Shown piece after piece: positions 1 to 11,695 of a stretch of DNA of 56,646 nt. The translations under genes were made by a program, and so were the position numbers. Positions within the stretch are counted from its first letter, which is position 1; each line of letters begins with the position of its first letter. Where the stretch lies: NCBI GenBank assembly GCA_032718475.1, contig JAUCBJ010000650.1, positions 1 to 56,646 on the forward strand, read 5' to 3'. Source of the DNA: Nemertoderma westbladi. Its lineage: Eukaryota; Xenacoelomorpha; Nemertodermatida; Nemertodermatidae. The notes under the pieces are model-generated. The model saw nothing but the letters and a program-made list of their open reading frames with translations, had not been told where the DNA came from and did no database searches.

Positions 1-660
1 GAGTGTGAGAATCTCCCATGTATGAGTCAATAGCCGATAAAATTTATAAAATCATGTATAAACGAGATATTGGACCATTAAAGAATTACTATTAAATAGC
101 ATCCCAGATCTGTATGCATTGGAATTACCCTAATTCTACCGCTAGCTTTCCATAATGTCACCATAGTAACACCCACGCTAGAATTAGAAGCAAGTTAAAA
201 AGAACAATAGAAAGCTTGCCCCATTGCATAGTAAGAAATAAATAGCGCACTGCTAGTATCCAAGGATACATAATAATAACGTGGCATTCTGGAAGGCACT
301 GACTAACGGACAAATGGCCCGAGTATGTGTAATTTGTGACAGTTGTGTGTGTGGAATTTGTGAGTTTATAGGCGAATGTTACTACTAAGGTGTGTTTACA
401 GTAGCGAGTCGCAATTGTGAAAGTAACCCTAACTCTCCAGTAAGAACCTGAAGTGTATCTAAGCCTTTGGGACGGACAGTGGAGTGACTCGTGCTAGTGT
501 CGTTGTCGTTGTGTAGCTACACGTTGGCGGAAAACACAGCGACGACGATACATTTGCGCTGAGGATCGTACACTGTCCGGGGGCTGATTGGGGTAGGCAG
601 CGACGCTCGCTAGCCTAATTATAAGCTCATTATAATATTAATAAACTCATATATAGCAGA
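1..660. other. Unannotated left flank
   Basis: I see no supported gene, repeat array or RNA here. The stretch is of mixed composition and leads into the decayed coding region that starts near 661. It could be the 5' part of the same degraded element, but no LTR or inverted-repeat end could be placed. Confidence 0.5.
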
Positions 661-1945
661 TATAACGGAGTTGATAGAAGATGGTCTTGGTATCGGGGAG
701 CGATATACTCTACCTTTACAAGTGTTTGTTGATAGTTTGATACGCGGCGACGCTAGTCCAACTACTACGGAGGACGATGGTCGTTATATCGAACCGACGA
801 TTTCCTCGAAGCAACTTACGCGTGAATTGGACTATGGAAAATTCACCGCTCGCTACACGCATCGTAATAGTACGTATATGGACTTCTTAACCATTGGCCA
901 TTCTATCGATTCACACGATACGGACTATGTCGAACATATATCCTACCCAGCGGAGTCGGAACGATAAACTGAAATTCGAATGCGAAAATTCTATTCGAAA
1001 TCGACTCGAAAGAAAAGACATTAGAGAGACAAATGGACGCGGTAACTCTAACGTATATTTGGAATTCTTGATAGAAGCATTGTAACAACAAATAAATATC
1101 ATCCGCGTTTCCCCTACCAGACGTGCGTCTTTGGTATTATTACGATAAATGCCCTAGACCCAACTAATAAACGGAAAGACATAAACATCCACGGAAACCG
1201 AAACTTGTTCGACATATCACCTACGCTCGCTCGACTCAGACGATCCTTGAGTAAACCTACGATCATAGTTCCGGAATACTCGGTCAGACCACCTCGTTCC
1301 TTGATTAGACCTCAGACTTTCGATTCTGATGGTATCCCGGATCCTCACGAGCTGTATTCACTGTTCAAAGATCTAGTGCTACCCTAACAATTAATCGGTA
1401 ACACTCCGGCAGCGAGCTCTAGCTAGCCGCCCATCTTACCTAGCCGTATTGGGACGCGGACACCTAATATCACCATTCAACCGTATGGTCGTCCCAGTTT
1501 AACGCGATACAACCCTTCATCAAGGTGAAGGAGAGCGTTGTACGAAACGAGTTAAACGCTATTCTACAAAGATCAGAAAGGAAACCTGCGTTTGTTCAGA
1601 TAAACGTAAGTTATAACAGCAAGTCCAAGCGGTAAACGAATTGGCTTTATCTCAGTTCGATTGGGAAATCTTGAATCTCTAAGAAGATATCGAGCTTAGA
1701 CAACCCTATTCTCTGCGAGAGTTTTGGACGAGCGTGTCCAACGACAAGCGGAGGAAAATCAGCTCGAGGAGAAGCAGATCGAAATGGACGAGACACTGAC
1801 CGTAACCCTAAACCTTCTGATGCAATGGTATTGCACCCTTCACCCAGGAGTTATAGCCCTCCTAGTAAAGTGGCTCGCCCCAAAGAGAAAAGGACTCTTG
1901 CTAGTCTCAAGAAACTGCGTAAACGCCGTCCGCGCAAGAAAAACT
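661..1945 (+). pseudogene. Decayed coding region, possibly retroelement gag/ORF1
   Basis: Several plus-strand open segments in different frames (671-967, 1205-1387, and 1660 to about 1945) look like pieces of one broken protein. The last part can be read across frames as a Gln/Glu-rich helical stretch ending in a very basic Lys/Arg tail just before a stop near 1945. A segment near 1345-1380 reads DPHELYSLF, loosely resembling the DPDTK...LY module of the minus-strand element at 10.1-11 kb. I do not recognise a family. Frameshifts and stops make a functional product unlikely. Confidence 0.3.
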
Positions 1946-2029
1946 AACTGTTTAGAGTATCTTTATATTTTAGAAACTGTGATTTTTATATTTTATAGAC
2001 TAAAATCCCATTTTCTGGGAGCGGTGTAA

Positions 2030-3250
2030 AAGCTTTTGCGGAATTGCCCGGTTATTTTCCCCGTAAAGTACTCTGTAGTTGGTTTAGCAGGCATAAAAGG
2101 CCGTGTCATTGCTGTACCGGTGTTTTTAGGGGACATAAAAGTTATTTCTTCTGTATGTGTACTTTGGAGGACATGATTAGCAATTCTATGACGCAACGCC
2201 CTAGATCCTCTTGAAACAGTGTCGTTACTATGACGACAGCTAACGGCTGAGCTTTACACGTGTAGCTTGCCCGGAGCCTTGCCTTGGTTCTTTGTTCTGC
2301 TCAGCTCAAAATGACGACATCTATCAGCTGTATCCACGTGGAGCTTTTTGCCATTCGACCAATCAGAGATTCCCTCTTTGTGTAAAAGCTGTACAGCAGA
2401 ATTACAGGATTCAGTACTGACGTTTCCCCCACGCCTAGAACACCGGCCGGGGAATGTTTTCTGACATTAGAGCGTCTTTAATTATAAGATCATCAAACTG
2501 TTATCTTGGTCAACTTGGTTAAGTACTCGGTCTGTCTCGGCATCTGATTAAGCACCCTGACGTAAACTGCTTTTCGCCGCATTATTTACTGCTATTTACT
2601 GTGTTGTTAATTGTATCGTTCGTTTACATATTATTATTGGGAAGAATATTGATAACGATCCGAAAACCCAATCTTCTTGATACACTAAGGTTAGAGAGAC
2701 CGGTTACATATAACAATTTGCGACATACATTATCGTGGTTTGTAGTGAGTTCAATGCTACTTAATAGGCCCTACAAATGTCGGTTGTTATTCTCTTTATA
2801 TATGATTAAAATCAGTGAATGTCGGCAATTCAGTGTGCAGTTGTGTGCAATAGTCTGTGTGTGCTTGACCGAGTAACAAAGCATTTCCTAAAGAATGCAC
2901 TTTGGTGATCTATAAGACATACTGTTGTGTATAGTGTAAGTCATAGCTCTGTTTAAATAGATAGAGCGCCACGTCCTAAAGGAACTGCTAATATTTCCCG
3001 AAAGTGAATAATATTCGTCAGAGATTATATATTAACGATCAATCGAATAGTACGGTAGGCCTGCACCGCAATCAAATTAAAGCATCCAAATCCAGTCTCC
3101 CGGGTATATCCAGCGGGTGAATGGTCGCGCACAGACTGGCTTTGGCTAATGTTAGAATTATTATAGGTGTTCAATACTTGTCATAGGCTGGAGTAGATTT
3201 ATAACCTAGAAGACATATAGATTTGGCGGGTTAAACTGCCAAAGGTCTTA
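2030..3250. other. No gene seen
   Basis: Short chance ORFs only (for example 2601-2876 plus, 91 aa, no motif). I see no LTR ends, splice-supported exons or RNA genes. Confidence 0.5.
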
Positions 3251-3269
3251 AAAGCGCGAACAAAGGCCT

Positions 3270-4005
3270 CTTAATTGTTTCAACAATTCGTGTTTTCAGA
3301 ACAGAAATTCAGAACAGTTTCAAAACCTTTTACAGTTTCAAAGCATTTCACATGCTGCGCAAAGGCCTGGACAATTTCGCAGCTATTTCAGTATTTATCA
3401 AGCTGCACAAAGGCCTCTGAACTATTTAAACAGCTCATTTCAGCCTTTATCATGCTTTACGAATTCCTTTTAACAGTTTCAACAGCTGTTTTCAGCCTTT
3501 CTCATGCTGCATGAAGGTCTCTGAACAGTTCTAACAGCTATTTCCAACATTTCTCATGTTCCACGAAGCCCCCGGAACAATTTCAACTTTTCTTTTCAGC
3601 ATTTATCATGCTGCATGAAGGATTCTGAACAGTTTTATGAACTCTTTTCAGCATTTCTCATGCCGCACGAGGGCTTTTAACAGTTTCAACAGCTCTTTTC
3701 AGCATTTCTCATGCTGCACGAATGCCTCTGAACAGATTCGACAGCTAGTTTCGGCATTCCCAAATTGCACGAAGTCCTCTGAACAACTTCAAATGTTATT
3801 TTCAGCATTTATCATGCTGCCTTGAGGACTCTGAACAGTTTTATCAGCTCTTTTCAGTATTTCTCATGCTGCATGAAGGCCTTTTAGCAGTTTCAACAGC
3901 CCTTTTCAGCATTTATCATGCTGCATGAGAAGGACTCTGAACAGTTTTATCAGCTCTTTTCAGTATTTCTCATGCGGCATAAAGGCCTTTTAGCAGTTTT
4001 TGGAC
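3270..4005. repeat. Tandem repeat, ~51-bp unit
   Basis: A degenerate array in which 'cagcatttctcatgctgca' alternates with 'ctgaacagttt(ca)acagctctttt' about every 51 bases. The core recurs near 3496, 3602, 3652, 3702, 3805, 3857, 3910 and 3962. Copies vary at several positions. Since 51 is divisible by three, ORFs such as 3275-3514 and 3637-3825 are by-products of the array. Confidence 0.85.
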
Positions 4006-4199
4006 TCAGCACCATCGTTTCTACAAAAATTATGCAGCCGATTTTTTAAATTATTAATTTTTAAGTAAATTTATTAAATTTATTAACTAAAATTAATAAA
4101 ATTAATTAAAATTTTCAATAATATTAAAAAAAAATTTTTTTTCAAAAAAGTGCTGTATAATTTTTCAAGATGTTCAAAAAAACCTTTCAAACGAGCCAT

Positions 4200-4675
4200 A
4201 AATTATCGAATTTGGGTGAAAAACGGCGGAGGAGTAGTATTTTGAAAAATGGAAATATCGTGAAATGATAATTCCGAGATAATTTGCTTTAAAGTTTGAA
4301 CCTTCCCGCTCAAACCTGACTGTCTGTAGTCTGTTAATCGGTCAGTAATGTTTGACACTATGGCTTCATACCAACTCACTAAAATTATCAATATGGGGGT
4401 TTTCGGGGTCGGTGATTTCATTTCTGATGTCAGTTTTAATGTTTGGTGGCATCTAATATGTCTGTCTGACAGCATGTCTGTCTGTCTGTCTTCTAAATTT
4501 TGACGGACAAACTGATAGACGGAAAGACAGCGATAACTCGAGAACTAAAAAAGATCTCGCCAAACTGTTTAAGATTTGAACTCCCCATTAAATTCTGCAT
4601 CAGTAATAAAAACCAAAAATGTGAAAATTTTACCCAAGGAGGGGGTACCCCCCCCCCCCCCCCCCCCCCCCCCCT
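4200..4675. repeat. Diverged inverted repeat with a 27-C run
   Basis: The left arm (about 4203-4460) resembles the reverse complement of the right arm (about 4495-4640): both hold a 'ttgggtgaaaa / ttttcaccc'-like end and 'cgagataatttg'-type interiors around a centre of 'tctgtctg' repeats near 4460-4495. This suggests a fold-back MITE. The right side ends in an uninterrupted run of 27 C at 4648-4674, so length there is likely unstable or assembly-sensitive. Confidence 0.4.
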
Positions 4676-6525
4676 TAAAACCCTAAGGCTTTTACACTTG
4701 TGAATCTAATCACATGAAAGTTTTTTTATATGATTGATAAGTCCAGTAGTATACCGCCTACCGAATCCTAGTAACGAAATACCTTACTGTAGAATCCAGC
4801 AGTGTACACGGGTTCGTACAGTATCTCACAAGAAATCCCAGTCCAGGGTGTCTAAATGAACAGATACCAAGTACACAAACTACTACTGGCGAGGAACGGA
4901 GCCTGATGTCTCTTCTAATACTTGGGCGAATCAATTGCCCGGGCTAACTAGACAAACAGGATGCCCGGCCTCTAACCGGTGAGGTAGATGTACAGTCAAC
5001 AGATACAGACCAAACTTACGGGAAAATAATCCCCGCGTAGCGAATCCTAACTATCGCTATTGGACCTAAATACTGTAAACTTGCCGCGGTGTGATTTATA
5101 TGGGTATAATACGAGCTAGCAGGTCAACAATACTAGCGTAAGAAACAATACTACCCGACAGGAAAGGCAGTCAAAAGGGTGCCTGAGTAAAACAATTACC
5201 AAATATCTCTACAAATAATAATAACCTATCTGTAAACCGGTAGATCTCAAGACGCGTGTGTGTGTGTGTGTTACGATAAAACAATTATACTAGGTTTTGG
5301 TGATTTTAACAAAAATAACAATATTGGGCGCTAGCTACTTGAATAAGCTAGTCGCACGCTGCAGGCGCAATACTTACAAACTGACGTCAAATGGGCTCTC
5401 TCCTCCTATATTCACAACTCAGGTCGGGCAATTACGGTGTTAGTAACTACGCCCGTGATCGGCACTGATACCAGATTGTGATTGTGAGATAAGGAAATAG
5501 GGTGTTAATTTACTACCGTACGTCTAGCTGATCTGGTATGTAATTTGATTCTAGAATTTTGTTACTGCGGTGGTCTGCAGTAAATACCTATCAGTACGTG
5601 GCGAGGGCGCGGTAGATTGTTAGTAAACCTCCCTTAGCCAAATGCGTGCCGGTAGCAAAAAGCTGCCTCTTGCCTGAGCAAATACATTGGTCTCAGACAG
5701 GTCAGTCAAACTGCAAGGCCTACAGAGCTGACCGGTACTGTACCGCTAGTATGGGAAATCACCAAATTATAGAGCGTGCTATTTGCACCTAGTGTACTTG
5801 CACGTACTGACAAACAGCAATAGCTCGCACCTGTACAGGTTGACCCGGGTTTTTCCTGTCTGAATCTGAGATATTTGGTCCTAAATTTTACGGCGTCCCA
5901 GGACGGCGTTCCGCTTCACCCTGATCTAAGGAACTTACGGCGGGCAAAGGCGTCGAACAAAGTCTTACCTCCTTTGACGTGGGCGTACTCAGGCAATAGA
6001 GTCATGCTTCCAAATGGGCGTGGGCGAAGATAGTGTGGGCTGCTTTATGCGTCGTGGACATCCCCTTGCGTTGCTGTGGGCTAAAGGTTTAGGCAACCAT
6101 TCCCCACAGTGTTTGGCTGTCCAAGGTAGATACGCTAAAAGCTACATGTTCTGAGTTTGCAGTATATTTTAACGTAAATGACAAAAGATTTATCGAATTT
6201 AGACTAAAACTTAAAACTAAAGAAGTAAAACTAAAAACGGTAAACTAAAGACTGAATTGTTAAGGTATTAGTGATAACAAGACTAATGAGACTGAATAAG
6301 ACTGAATTGTAAAGGTATTCGTGATAACCGGAGGGAATGGCACCTTATATAGCAAATCCTAAGCATGGAATCCACTAGAACATTCTACCACATTCTATGA
6401 GCTCGCATTGGACCAATAAATCATCAAATGCCCTACGATTGGCCCAACTAATCTGTCCATGTGTTGTACGCACTCCATTGGCATATCTAGTAAGGTGAAA
6501 CCGAAAATAAATAGCACAAAATGTA
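4676..6525. other. Long gene-free stretch
   Basis: No ORF of note on either strand. There is a short (gt)n tract near 5258-5271. The 5880-6130 part is richer in GC than its surroundings, but I could not tie it to a coding sequence or RNA. It may be decayed transposon sequence. Confidence 0.5.
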
Positions 6526-6529
6526 AATT

Positions 6530-6608
6530 TCACTGACCCAGATTCGAACTCTTAACCTACCTAGGATGTAACATGCACCTTAACCTATTGGACCACTGCG
6601 CCAGCAGA
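6530..6608 (-). repeat. tRNA-like sequence, probable tRNA-derived SINE head
   Basis: On the minus strand a box A-like TGGCGCAGTGG (plus 6593-6603) is followed about 45 bases later by a box B-like AGTTCGAATCT (plus 6540-6550), the spacing of an internal RNA polymerase III promoter. The flanking acceptor and T stems do not pair well, so a functional tRNA is unlikely. It is better read as a tRNA-derived SINE or a decayed tRNA copy. Confidence 0.5.
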
Positions 6609-6609
6609 A

Positions 6610-7190
6610 ACCCATGCCAAATTATAACTAGAGTAGGTTATATGCAAATTATAACAAACCATAAAGCAAGGCAAATGCGTTGGATTTTTGAAAGTTTTTA
6701 CGTATTACTAATTACAAATGGCTATCTAGTATTGAAATAATCCCACACTGCTCCATGAAAACACTAAGTAAGACTGTTTTCACCAATCGAAAATATAAAA
6801 TAATAACTAAAAAATATTCTAAATCTAGTGTAGGGCGTAAAATATAAAATAATCACTGCTTGGGTCTTATTGCATACAAGATAGATATTGCAAATATTAC
6901 GTAAATACAAAACTTTCATACATACATACATACAAATACGGATTTACTATCTAATTTATCAAGGCTTGGTGCATAAAATATAAAAACTCCCATCATCAGT
7001 TATCCGAATATAAAGAAATTAAGGCAAATAATTTCAAAACGTACATAATAATACATAATACATAATATATTTACCAAATTAAATCAATCCAAATATAAAC
7101 AAAACACAATAATCTAAAATAATTCCTAAAATGTCCTCCCGACGATCTTAAAGTTCGTCCTGCTGGTCTCTAGTCCACATCTCTGAGCGC
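6610..7190. other. AT-rich stretch without a gene
   Basis: Very AT-rich sequence with short simple runs ('catacatacata' near 6921). No gene or element boundary is visible. It separates the tRNA-like element from the minus-strand gag remnant. Confidence 0.55.
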
Positions 7191-7202
7191 TAATGCTAAC
7201 GA

Positions 7203-7305
7203 CAGGCTCGCAAGCCTTCCTTTCTCCACAATCTCGCTCCTCAATGCCAACGGTAGGCTCGCAAGCCTTCTTTCCTCCACAACCTCGCTCTTCAACATTT
7301 TGTCA
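7203..7305. repeat. Two direct copies of a ~50-bp unit with AGGCTCGCAAGCCTT hairpins
   Basis: 'aggctcgcaagcctt(c/t)(c/t)tt(t/c)ctccacaa' occurs at about 7204 and 7255. Each copy starts with a short imperfect inverted repeat. Related palindromes lie at 10231-10242 (GGCTCGCGAGCC) and 11363-11382 (GGAAGGCT-CATA-AGCCTTCC), so the motif recurs inside the same decayed retroelement region. Confidence 0.7.
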
Positions 7306-7699
7306 AGAGAGCTCGACCTCGCCCTTTAATACGATTGGGGGGTGGCTGAGGGTGAACTGGGCTTGGGCTCCTGCGTCGAGCTGTCTGTGGTTCTAGAACG
7401 CTGGGAAATGGGATGACTGGCGTCTCACACATCCGTCGGGCGCTCAATCCACGAAATCCTTGTCCGATCCCAATCTTTCGCTTAGTCGGATCAGATGAAG
7501 CATCTGCGACGCTTGGAGGGAGTTTGAGAGGCAGAACTAAACCATCCGCTGACACCTCACTCTTAGAAGTCGTCTGAACCCTCATGGGTTCGGGCAAAGC
7601 GAACCCTGTCCCTCCGCGCGGTTCTCTAGGAAGGGAAACGGTGCCTCGGGTCATCCGGATCTGCGATTTAGAAGTCGTCCACTCGGCGATATTTACCAT
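7292..7699 (-). pseudogene. Possible C-terminal tail of the minus-strand retroelement protein
   Basis: A 135-residue minus-strand open frame rich in Pro, Arg, Ser and Gly, lying directly downstream of the zinc-knuckle gag at 7838-9995. Such basic, proline-rich tails are common in retroelement nucleocapsid regions. The corresponding place in the second LTR element (32,478-32,708) also has a basic, Pro/Lys/Arg-rich tail. No catalytic motif is seen, so function is not assigned and it may be just a fragment. Confidence 0.3.
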
Positions 7700-7837
7700 C
7701 TTCTTGATCTCCTTGCTGGCCTTTTGGGTGTTAAGTATGCTTTTAAGTATGCTGGGGGTGGCGTATTTTTTCCAGCAACGGTGTCGCCTTAAAATCAGTT
7801 TCGCGTAAAACGTCCGCTTCTTATAGTATACATGAGG

Positions 7838-9995
7838 TCAGGTCATGCGCTTGTGGTAGAATGCGCTCCGGTATGCCCAAGCAATAGAATGCCAGGCTCC
7901 CCGATTTCGCTGTTCGACTCGCAACTTTTCGAACTCTCCGGCGGTTATCCGGTTCACCACAGTTTGAAAGTTCCAAGTATTCTTGTTATCTGGGTGAACT
8001 TGGAGGAAATAATCGCGTACCACTTTAAATCCGCTATCTAACGGCAATATGTCGAGTACCTCCAATAATTCGTCGTATTGAGGCATCGCTGATACGTACC
8101 CCTCCTTCGACATTATTAGAGGGTTGACAGAATCCCAGATGTGATCTCATAGGGAAACGTCGTTGCTGCGTCGACACATGCTTGACCGCTAGGTCCTCCC
8201 AATGGTCTAATAGCTGCTGCATTATCTTCACCGACATATGCTCGTATGGGACGTCTCGGAGTTGACATTCCGACGTTCTGTGTCCTTTGATGTTACAGGA
8301 GGTGCATTGAGCCACAAAGCACCAACAGGTGTAGAAAGTGTGGGACCACTGCTCCCCACACCAGTTGCACACTAAATCCGGTAGAGAGATATGCTTAGCT
8401 CCACATTTCTTGGCGTGATGCCCTGTAGCCCCACATCTGCCACAAATGGTGTTGGCAGGGTACCAAAAGCGTTTGTAGATGAGGTCTCCTATATGGCGAG
8501 CGCTACCGTCCATGTGATAGTCTTCATCACCGGGATCAGTCGGTATGTTCATCTCCGTGGGTTGTACGCAAACCATGGCGTCGCTCTTCTCAAGCTCGCG
8601 GATCTCGGTTCGCGTCTTCCTCGGAAGATTTTCCTCTATCTCAATAACTTGCCGCAATGGCTCGTCGATTATCGTGGACTCGGTCGGATCTTCATCGGGA
8701 TGATGAACGGTAGGCAAGCCCGCCTTCCATGATCCTTCCAGGTCCTTAATCTCCACGTGGCATTCCCCGTCATAGGGTACTAACGTTAACATCAACGGTC
8801 TGTCGACAAGACTTCCCGCGTGAGTGAGATAAACGTCGCAAAAAACGATGAATTCCGCGTGCGTGAAAACATCACAGTGGGCGTCAGTGTTATAGAATGG
8901 TTGAAGGAATCGGCGAAATACTTCCATATGCGTCCTCCCTTCCTCGTAAACTGTATGTCCCTCTCCGAGACATAACGGGTGTCGCTTTAGAGTCCTAGAC
9001 ACTATATCGACGATGAAACATACGTTGACCAATGACTCTATAGCCAAATAATATTGTAGGATTATCCGCGGAGGTGAGGTAATTGCCCAGTATACACACC
9101 CTCTCCATTTCAACTGTGATTCAAACTCGTTGACGTTAGGGGTATCTCCGTCTCCATATACATCCATATATTTGCTCCTCTAACTCTCCTTATAATCCCA
9201 ACTGAACATAAGGTATGAGATATAGCCGGTTCCAGTTTTGAGCATGTTATACTCCCGGAAATATCCATGCTCTACAGGCCAGAACAACAATGGTCTAGTG
9301 TCCATGTAAGGTGTAGGCAATCGGTCCTCCTCCTCGGGCATCCCAGCGAAATTGCTAATGAGATCGTCCCATATACTGGATCTGATCTTAACGATACTCT
9401 TCTCGAGTATGACGTTGCGCACCACCTTGGGTAACATTCTAGCCTCTATGTTACAAGCTATGTCCATGGATTTTACTATCCGCTTAATCATGGCATGTCA
9501 TTGTGTCATCCCCTCCGGCATCGGCATCTTACGGTCAATCCAATGTTGGCTGAAGACATGTAGCACTCCATCCGGCACTGAAATTTGAATGGTTTTCAAA
9601 GTGAGGGTCTGCTGATGGCTCCCTCCTTTGTTGTCAGAGAACATGTATCCGTTCTCTCTCAGAGATCGACTCGTCGCATCCCAATCATCGAGTAAATCGT
9701 CAGTAGGGTTCCATATCCTTCCGATGGATTTCTCATCATAGACAGGCTAATAGGTTTCCCCGTCCAATGGGTCGCGATGTCGGCGTACCTACATCCGCGT
9801 AAGATATCCTTGCAGGATGCAAGGTGCGATATCCGTCCCCGCGCGATCAACTTCCTTAAAGTCGGTAATATGTGGAGGCACGTTGCGCACGATTTTCTGA
9901 ACTATTATTCTACGCAACTCCGCAGCATCTAACACATCGCCAAACGTTACCGATGGGAGGAAATCCAGGTTCGATATGATCTCCGGATGCTCCAC
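7838..9995 (-). pseudogene. Gag-like protein with three zinc knuckles, decayed
   Basis: Minus-strand coding remnant of an LTR retroelement gag. Open segments 9995-9789, 9491-9180 and 9167-8034 share one frame; the last two are split by one TAG. A frameshift leads into 8113-7838. The 8034-9167 segment (377 residues) holds three cysteine arrays in its C-terminal third: CGRCGATGHHAKKC, CNWCGEQWSHTFYTC and CTSCNIKGHRTSEC. The same order of three knuckles followed by a conserved tail appears in the plus-strand gag at 31.9-32.7 kb, so the two are related. Zinc knuckles bind element RNA during particle assembly. No protease, RT or integrase follows, so the copy is gag-only or has lost pol. No LTRs were found around it. 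Confidence 0.65.
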
Positions 9996-10107
9996 TATAT
10001 AGGGATCTCGTAGGTCGTATCCTCTCTAATCGGTATGCTGATAGGAAAGTTGGTTGTCCTCGCGACCGGTACTACCGCTTGAGTAGAGTGGGGTTGAGGT
10101 TCTCGTC

Positions 10108-10994
10108 TCATCTCGATGTGAGGTATCTGTAGTCTCTGCGACAAACGTTGAGAGAAGGTAATGCTATCGAAGAGTTTGGGTTACATCTCCTTGGGTTCGG
10201 TTTGATCTTGGGATATCCAATAGAATGGTAGGCTCGCGAGCCTTCCGCCGAACTACTCGATCTCGCCTTTCTTGTATGCCTTGTACGCCCTATATAGGCT
10301 AAGAGCTTCCCTATTCTCCTGTGTCGACTTGTTGGACTCATCTAGTATTATCATACTGTAGATGTCCAGTTCGACTAGTTCGAGTTCGTAAATCACAATC
10401 TCGCCCGCGTTCGGTCCGCTCATCTTGAACGAGTGATATGGATTCGTCAAGGGGTATCCGCCTTCCTGATAACACAGACTCTGGAGGTTTGGGCATCATG
10501 CTAATATTGGCTCGGGGTACTCCGGGTCTAACCGCATAGGGATCATGTTGTCTTTTGCACGCATACATCCTCCACATTTATAGAAGAGTTTATAAATGGA
10601 GAACGCTTCCTTAGTCTCCGGATCTGCTCCTCAGGCGCCTCTACACAGTTGCATAATGTCGAATTCGTCCCTAGCTGCGGGCTCACTCACCATCTGATAT
10701 TGCAGCATGTAGTATAATCGATGTATCTTTGTGTCGGGGTCCTCGCAGATGTCGGTGGTATCACACAACGCATCGTGGGGGTATAGCGCATTAAACTGAG
10801 TGCGTAACTCCTCTGTTCTCTTATTGTAGGCGTTTTATCGCTGTCGCGTAATGTTTGGATCCACCTTTGACTTTGCGACTTGGCCGTACTCCGAACACGC
10901 AAAAGTTCTTGGCTCCATAATGGTTGAACAGTGCCTGGTGCTCCTGTTCTTGCATGAAAACCTGTCGTTTCTCCTTGTGGATCCTCTCTGCCAT
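10108..10994 (-). pseudogene. Decayed N-terminal part of the same retroelement protein
   Basis: A plausible start is the ATG at 10994, opening a 55-codon frame (Met-Ala-Glu-Arg-Ile-His...) to a stop at 10828. Further pieces in other frames down to 10253 continue the theme. Three of them carry a similar module: DPDTK...LYYML, DPETK...IYKLF, and DESNK...LYRAY. This suggests an internal repeat in the ancestral protein. Frameshifts and stops separate all segments. The family is not recognised. It lies directly upstream of, and in the same orientation as, the zinc-knuckle gag, so I infer one element spanning about 11.0-7.3 kb. Confidence 0.4.
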
Positions 10995-11094
10995 TATACT
11001 CGTATATATCGGGTATGTATCGTTACGTTTATCTATACCGTTGCGTCTACTAGAGGAAGCACAAACAGAGATTAGATGTGAGGAGACTTAGAGT

Positions 11095-11690
11095 TTGTCA
11101 GCTTTTGGCTCAACTTTGCTATAAACCCCTACCCATTTGCCTAAGATTTAGGGTTCCGCGTGATTTTGCACTGGCTCCTAATCCAAAAAATGTGCCGATA
11201 AAAAACGATTTCGGGCAAACTAGCGCTGAATCTAAATACTAACTTTTTAATCCCAAACTACTTCCCAAAAAATAAAGCAGTCGAGAATTAGTCAGAGTAA
11301 AAATAAAATAATAGACAGGACTATCAGAACAAGGCTGATTTTTTATTTTTCAAAAAAATATTGGAAGGCTCATAAGCCTTCCATCCGCTCTTGTCCCCCC
11401 ACCCTAATTTTGGTCTCATCCAACCATATCCAAGAATCCGTCCACGGGAGAATCATTTTTCTTAAAAATTCGAAATCCAAATGGATTATCTAAAATTTTT
11501 GAAAAATTGTCTCACTTGTGGGTTCCAAGTGGAATTCCATTCCTTCTGTACACACAAACCCACTCCTATGTGATACATAAGGGTACTACCCTCAATGTTC
11601 AAATATAAAGACAATGGAATTCACCCATGGTCTTTAACCTACAGTGTACAGGAATATGGTAGGACTATGTGGCGACCATCAAGGGTCCCG
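11095..11690. other. Non-coding stretch with one perfect hairpin
   Basis: No ORF. A perfect 8-bp stem with a 4-base loop (GGAAGGCT-CATA-AGCCTTCC) lies at 11363-11382, matching the palindromes at 7.2 and 10.2 kb. The stretch separates the gag remnant from the BEL/Pao remnant and may hold decayed LTR sequence of either. Confidence 0.5.
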
Positions 11691-11695
11691 CATCA

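Noticed and set aside
4500-4703. Proline-rich ORF
   Set aside because: Its poly-Pro comes from a 27-C run in a fold-back repeat.
6530-6608. Functional tRNA gene
   Set aside because: Boxes A and B are present but the acceptor and T stems do not pair; scored as tRNA-derived repeat instead.
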